From: an uncultured Muribaculaceae bacterium
GTDB lineage: Bacteria; Bacteroidota; Bacteroidia; Bacteroidales; Muribaculaceae
Direction: 5' to 3'
Length of the DNA: 64,000 bases
Assembly (NCBI GenBank): GCA_910578075.1
Contig: CAJTPK010000011.1
Location: 1 to 64,000, forward strand
Part shown: in pieces, positions 59,625-64,000 of the stretch
Numbering within the stretch: position 1 is the stretch's first letter
Layout of the letters: each line of letters begins with the position of its first letter
Position numbers and translations under genes: made by a program
The notes under the pieces: generated by a model
The model's database searches: none
What the model was told of the DNA's origin: nothing
Seen by the model: the letters and a program-made list of their open reading frames with translations, nothing else

Positions 59625-60932
59625 ATGATAAAATCTATAGAATATAGCAAACCGGTGGCAGTAGCCGGTGAATATGATGTGATAGTGGCTGGTGCCGGTC
59701 CCGCAGGGATATGCGCCGCTGTAGCTGCCGCACGCGACGGAGCCAAAGTAGCTCTTGTGGAAAGATATGGTGTGGTTGGTGGAAACCTTACCACAGGATA
59801 CGTTGGTCCGGTTCTTGGCATGGTGGGCAAAGGCACTATGCGCGACGAGATTGTAAAGATTCTTGAAATCCCGGACAACGATATGATCGGAGAGACCGGC
59901 AAGGCTCATGATTTCGAAAAAGCCAAACTTACACTTTCCGAATTTGTGAACCATCCTAATATAGATGTCTTTCTCCAAAGTTCGGTATATGATGTCGTGA
60001 AAGATGGTGAAACAGTCAAAGGTGTAATTCTCGCTACCAATGAGGGCAGAATGGCAATTCTCGCTCCCGTAACAATTGACTGCACCGGAGATGCGGTTGT
60101 CGCCACTCTTGCCGGGGCTCATATCGAGAAAGGGCGTGAGGATGGTCTCATGCAACCTGTCACTCTTGAATTCACTATCGACAACGTTGACGAAAGCTGC
60201 GCTGTGACATGCATAGGTGACGTTGATAACGTTGAACTAAACGGTGAGAGATTTCTTGATTTCTGCAAGAGATGCGCTGATGAAGGAAAAATTCCCGCTC
60301 ATCTCGCTGCAGTACGCCTCCACCCTACTGTAAGAGAGGGACAACGGCAGGTTAATACCACACAGGCGAACAAAGTGGATATGACCAAAGTGAGCGATAT
60401 CTTCCCGGCTGATCTTGAATTGCGCCGTCAGATCGCGTTGCTGATGGATTTCTTCCACAGCACTCTTCCAGGATACGAGAATTGCCGATGCATCGGCAGC
60501 GGAGCCACTACCGGAGTAAGAGAGACACGTCGTGTAATGGGTGATTACATACTTACAGCCGAAGACATGGTTGAAGGTAAGAAATTCCCGGATGTCGCCG
60601 TACACGAGGCTGAATTCATTGTTGACATCCATAATCCCGACGGAGCCGGACAGGCTGAAGACAAGATTCAGTATGTCATCCCCTACGATATACCCTACAG
60701 ATGCTTCCTTCCCAAGGGCGTTGAGGGCATGATGGTTGCAGGAAGATGCATCTCCGGTACCCATCGCGCCCACGCATCTTACCGCGTCATGTCCATATGT
60801 ATGGCTATGGGTGAGGCTGTAGGAACAGCTGCGGCATTATGCGCGCAAAAGGGTGTGACTCCGAGAGCTCTCCCTGTAAATGAACTTCAGAATACTTTGA
60901 CTTCAAAGGGAATTGAATTATGGAAAAAATAA
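59625..60932 (+). CDS. FAD-dependent oxidoreductase (first of an overlapping pair)
   Basis: The 435-residue protein has the FAD Rossmann motif G23-A-G25-P-A-G28, a GGNLTTGYVGP segment and VTIDCTGDAVVATLAGA as second FAD contact, and ends with GRCISGTHRAHASYRVM, as in the 40099-41469 protein. No signal peptide. Expected to be a cytoplasmic sugar/polyol oxidoreductase, substrate unknown. Its stop overlaps the start of the next FAD gene by 13 bp, indicating coupled translation and perhaps a heterodimer (inference). Confidence 0.87.
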   Translation: MIKSIEYSKPVAVAGEYDVIVAGAGPAGICAAVAAARDGAKVALVERYGVVGGNLTTGYVGPVLGMVGKGTMRDEIVKILEIPDNDMIGETGKAHDFEKAKLTLSEFVNHPNIDVFLQSSVYDVVKDGETVKGVILATNEGRMAILAPVTIDCTGDAVVATLAGAHIEKGREDGLMQPVTLEFTIDNVDESCAVTCIGDVDNVELNGERFLDFCKRCADEGKIPAHLAAVRLHPTVREGQRQVNTTQANKVDMTKVSDIFPADLELRRQIALLMDFFHSTLPGYENCRCIGSGATTGVRETRRVMGDYILTAEDMVEGKKFPDVAVHEAEFIVDIHNPDGAGQAEDKIQYVIPYDIPYRCFLPKGVEGMMVAGRCISGTHRAHASYRVMSICMAMGEAVGTAAALCAQKGVTPRALPVNELQNTLTSKGIELWKK

Positions 60933-62239
60933 AACAGGAAAGAGAGATACCCGTAGTCGGGAAATATGATGTGGTAGTATGCGGTGGAGGACCCGGTGGC
61001 ATTATGGCGGCGATTGCCGCAGCCAGAGGTGGCGCCAAGACCTGTCTTATAGAACGATACGGTTTCCTCGGAGGAATGGCGACAGCAGGACTTGTTGCTC
61101 CGATAAGCGTATTCAACTATAATGGCCGCAGGATAATCAACGGACTGCCATGGGAGTTCGTGGAACGTCTTGAGCAGATAGGTGGAGCGCGTGAAGAGAA
61201 ACCTTTGGGAAATATAACTTTCTCACCGGAAAAATATAAACTCGTCGCACAGCGGATGCTTAAAGAGGCAGGAGTGGACATCTATTTCCATTCTTACATC
61301 ACCGGTGTAGGCATGGATAAGAACGCTGGCTCCAACCGAATAGAATATGTGATCATAGATAATAAGAACGGAGCAGAGGCAGTAGCAGGAAAATATTTCA
61401 TAGATGCCACAGGCGACAGCGATCTGGCAGCAATGGCAGGAGTGCCCATGCAGCCCGTAAAGGGACAGTTACAGCCCGCGTCTCTCATATTCATGCTTTC
61501 TGGTGTGGACACAGATGCTCTTCCCATGATACGTCACTCACAGCAAGGGGTGAATTATCATGATCTGATGATCCGCGATCTATTCACCAAATTGCGTGAA
61601 GAGGGAACTGAGGATGTACCTATGTTCGGAGGCCCATGGTATTGCGGCATATTGGCTGACGGTATCGTTCTTGTGAACATGACAAGACATTTCGCTGACA
61701 TGACTGACAATCGCGTGGCAGGCGATATGGAGTGCCTGCTGCGTGAAAACGCCCACCGCTACACGGAATTGCTGCGTAAGTATATCCCGGCATTCAAAAA
61801 TGCGGAGTTGATAGCGACAGCACCTATGACAGGTATCCGTGAGACCCGTCGTATAAAAGGAGCACATACACTTACCGGCGAAGAATATCTCGAGGCAATC
61901 GACTTTGAGGATTCCGTAGCCCGCGGCTGCCATCCGGTCGACATCCATTCAGCCAACAGCACCAACCAGAGGTGTCAGTTCATGAAAGATGCCGGATTTG
62001 TGCCTTACAGATCGCTCTATGCTACCGAATATCCCAATATGCTCGTAGCTGGCCGCAATTTCTCAGCCGATGAGGTAGCTTCGGCTTCCGTGCGTGTCCA
62101 GGCATCTGTGATGGGACTTGGTCAGGCAGCGGGAACAGCGGCAGCCATGTGTGCCGAGGGCAATACAGACGTCAACGGCATTGACACGGACGAACTGCGC
62201 AGACGCCTTGTGAATATGGGTGCTAATCTCTCGAAATAA
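60920..62239 (+). CDS. FAD-dependent oxidoreductase (second of an overlapping pair)
   Basis: The 439-residue paralog has G22-G-G24-P-G-G27 for FAD, LGGMATAGLVAP, and FIDATGDSDLAAMAG, with the conserved late segment GRNFSADEVASASVRV. It differs clearly from its neighbour in the substrate region (residues ~80-250). Domain order and length match PF12831-type enzymes. Because both genes are translated from overlapping frames, they may work as successive steps or as a complex. No cofactor beyond FAD is evident. Confidence 0.87.
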   Translation: MEKIKQEREIPVVGKYDVVVCGGGPGGIMAAIAAARGGAKTCLIERYGFLGGMATAGLVAPISVFNYNGRRIINGLPWEFVERLEQIGGAREEKPLGNITFSPEKYKLVAQRMLKEAGVDIYFHSYITGVGMDKNAGSNRIEYVIIDNKNGAEAVAGKYFIDATGDSDLAAMAGVPMQPVKGQLQPASLIFMLSGVDTDALPMIRHSQQGVNYHDLMIRDLFTKLREEGTEDVPMFGGPWYCGILADGIVLVNMTRHFADMTDNRVAGDMECLLRENAHRYTELLRKYIPAFKNAELIATAPMTGIRETRRIKGAHTLTGEEYLEAIDFEDSVARGCHPVDIHSANSTNQRCQFMKDAGFVPYRSLYATEYPNMLVAGRNFSADEVASASVRVQASVMGLGQAAGTAAAMCAEGNTDVNGIDTDELRRRLVNMGANLSK

Positions 62240-62251
62240 CTGTTTATACGT

Positions 62252-63166
62252 ATGTGCAAGATAGTAGTCATCGGAAGCACCAACACCGACATGACAATAC
62301 AGTGCGATGTGCTTCCATCTGTAGGAGAAATTGTTGCCGGCCGACAATTTCGCGTATGTCCCGGAGGAAAAGGTGCTAATGAAGCGATAGCGGCATCTCG
62401 CCTTGGTGGCTCTGTCAGCCTGATTACCAAAACCGGGAACGACCTGTTCGGACGTCAGGCCAAACAGATGTTCAGCACAGAGGGTATACGCACTGATTAT
62501 ATTTTTGCAGATCCCGATCACCCCTCGGGTGTGGCTCTGATTATGGTGAATGATTCCGGTGAGAAATACATTTCACTTGCCCAGGGTAGCATTACAACAC
62601 TCTCCCATCAGGAAATTGACAAAACCCGAAGTGAGATAATGGATGCCAAGGTGCTATTGATAGAGCTGGAGACACCTATCGAGACGGCACTTTACGCAGC
62701 GAGAATAGCTGCAGCCAATAATGTTCCCGTGATCATCAATCCTTCGCCCAGGCAAGCTCTTCCCGATGAGCTCTTCAAGCTTTCTACAATCATGATACCG
62801 AACCGGATGGAGGCTGAAAAACTCACAGGTGTCAAGGTTACGGATTTTGAAGCTGCGAAGAAAGCTGCGGTCATACTTGCCAAGAAGGGCGTTGGCACTG
62901 TGATAATCACAATGGGACACCGTGGAGCGTTTATGTATCGCAACGGAGAGTCACACATCATAGATGCAGTAGACACAGTGGTAAGAGACGCATCCGGAGC
63001 CGGAGATGTATTCTGCGCCGCGATATGCGTGGCGATTAGCGAGAAAATGGATATGCTGGATGCCCTTCGCATGGCGAGTGCGGCAGCAGCCTTGCAGGTC
63101 TCTCGCGAGGGAATGATAGATGCTATTCCCTATCGTTATGAGGTTGAGCAACTGATGAACGGTTGA
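62252..63166 (+). CDS. Ribokinase-like PfkB sugar kinase
   Basis: The 304-residue protein matches ribokinase: opening VVIGSTNTDMTIQCD, PGGKGANEAIAASRLGG (substrate side), NPSPR, and the ATP/anion-hole motif DASGAGDVF with catalytic base D252. It should phosphorylate ribose or another ketose/pentose produced by the locus, 12 bp after the second FAD gene and last in the plus arm. Ribokinase annotation is by family only; xylulose, ribulose or fructose-like substrates are possible. Its 3' end overlaps the convergent minus-strand gene by 44 bp. Confidence 0.88.
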   Translation: MCKIVVIGSTNTDMTIQCDVLPSVGEIVAGRQFRVCPGGKGANEAIAASRLGGSVSLITKTGNDLFGRQAKQMFSTEGIRTDYIFADPDHPSGVALIMVNDSGEKYISLAQGSITTLSHQEIDKTRSEIMDAKVLLIELETPIETALYAARIAAANNVPVIINPSPRQALPDELFKLSTIMIPNRMEAEKLTGVKVTDFEAAKKAAVILAKKGVGTVIITMGHRGAFMYRNGESHIIDAVDTVVRDASGAGDVFCAAICVAISEKMDMLDALRMASAAAALQVSREGMIDAIPYRYEVEQLMNG

Positions 63167-64000
63167 GACAATTATGATATAAAGTCTCAGAAAAAGAAGT
63201 TCTCAAAACCTCAGCTTCAATCCATGCTGAGAAATCAAATATCTTGAGAAGCTGCGCTTCGAACACATCCTGACGGATGTCATCGAGGCGCGGCTTTATC
63301 TTATCCCAGATCTGCTCCCTCTTTCTTGTCGACATCAATGCATACGAACCTTTAGCAACTACTTCCAGAATAAGGTTTTCCATCCTATACGCCTTCCCTG
63401 ATTTTGCCATCTCCCGCTTCATGGAACGTGTCTCGGAATATATGTAATCCACATCGTTCATCTTATGGTGAATTATAAGTGCTGTTATACGCAGGATTCG
63501 GTGAATGGGCAGATCACAAGTCTTGTTCATTATCGGTCTTACAAGAGCTTTACGTGCCTTCTTATAATCACGGAGACCTATATTTACAAGTGCGCAATAT
63601 AACGATACTTTTGATTCCATGGAAGGATTCAGTTTCTCTATTGCAGCCGGTTGCAATGCCTCGCACTTTTCGATAAAATCCTTTGCCTTGCGGAATTCAC
63701 CATGATCGAGCATAGGAAGAAGATTATAAAGACCGACAAGAGCGTCGATATGCATTTTTACCATATGCGAGGGATGACTGATTGACTGAAGCCTCTCTAT
63801 CAAGGCGGGCATCTGTTCATATCGTCCTGTCTCACGCATATTCTCAAGCATATTCTCCAGAACAGCCACATAAAAGAGAGAGTTGTCCTTACCGGGATTA
63901 TCAGCGATAAGATCCTTGAGCTGAACAAGAACATCGGAGGCGGACTGCTCGTCACCTACCGCCATGAGAAATCCGGACTGGAACAGAAGGTGGCGTTTCT
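63123..64000 (-). CDS. TPR-like helical protein of unknown function (partial)
   Basis: The frame stays open upstream of the Met at 63965 to the window edge, so this is a partial C-terminal portion of at least 292 residues. It is all alpha-helical with repeated helix pairs (RKAKDFIEKCEALQPAAIEKL, key residues spaced as in TPR units; DYKKARKALVRP). No catalytic motif or family is recognised. Its last 44 bp overlap the ribokinase 3' end on the other strand. It is not obviously part of the carbohydrate locus. Confidence 0.7.
   Translation of the reverse strand, partial: KRHLLFQSGFLMAVGDEQSASDVLVQLKDLIADNPGKDNSLFYVAVLENMLENMRETGRYEQMPALIERLQSISHPSHMVKMHIDALVGLYNLLPMLDHGEFRKAKDFIEKCEALQPAAIEKLNPSMESKVSLYCALVNIGLRDYKKARKALVRPIMNKTCDLPIHRILRITALIIHHKMNDVDYIYSETRSMKREMAKSGKAYRMENLILEVVAKGSYALMSTRKREQIWDKIKPRLDDIRQDVFEAQLLKIFDFSAWIEAEVLRTSFSETLYHNCLNRSSVAQPHNDRE

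Overview
The window looks like chromosome from a gut Bacteroidales bacterium, possibly Muribaculaceae (family placement is inferred, not tested). The evidence is a SusC/SusD pair, several promoters matching the Bacteroidetes -7 element TAnnTTTG, outer-membrane and lipoprotein families typical of Bacteroidales (DUF4301, Porin_10, BF3164-like propellers, PG0541-like), and a serine-type sulfatase. No rRNA, prophage, CRISPR array or transposase gene was seen.

Layout. 1-782: three head-to-tail copies of a dispersed intergenic repeat. 783-9394 (minus): an efflux operon of one adaptor, one TolC-like channel and two different RND pumps, with an inverted copy of the 1-782 repeat on its far side (9549-9930). 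9952-12668 (minus): two beta-propeller lipoproteins and a small membrane protein. 13099-14825 (minus): rmlC-rmlB for dTDP-sugar synthesis, divergent from a RelA-type (p)ppGpp synthetase (14938-17142). 17156-20008 (minus): a TonB-plug outer-membrane barrel. 20727-24025 (plus): DUF4301 protein, lipoprotein and alpha/beta hydrolase, then tRNA-His. 24342-24830: a 43-bp tandem array and a structured repeat. 25067-27205: a putative porin. 27397-29660: divergent kbl and tdh for threonine breakdown. 29840-36480 (plus): TetR regulator with a second, canonical TolC/MFP/RND efflux set and its PG0541-like partner, then tRNA-Leu.

36737-63166 is the most distinctive part: two divergent transcription units forming a polysaccharide-utilization-like locus rich in phosphate-removing enzymes. 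The minus arm encodes an FAD oxidoreductase, an ACS-type MFS transporter, a thioredoxin-like lipoprotein and a mannitol-dehydrogenase-family enzyme. The plus arm encodes SusC/SusD, a GLUG-like surface protein, three MetallophosN/C-type calcineurin phosphoesterases, a serine-type sulfatase, a GH13 glycosidase, a histidine acid phosphatase, a zinc polyol dehydrogenase, two overlapping FAD oxidoreductases and a PfkB kinase. My inference is that the locus imports a phosphorylated and possibly sulfated alpha-glucoside or polyol conjugate, strips phosphate and sulfate outside the cytoplasm, then oxidises and phosphorylates the freed polyol or sugar. The substrate cannot be named from sequence; inositol phosphates and glycosylated teichoic-acid-like polymers are two candidates. 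A partial TPR-like gene on the minus strand runs off the right edge.

The second theme is a modular family of intergenic repeats, recurring in at least five gaps and once inside an operon, built from AAAAGC/GCTTTT palindromes, AACCATT units, CCTAACT heptamers, a GACCAGAGTCCCACAG module and a ~115-bp hairpin element.
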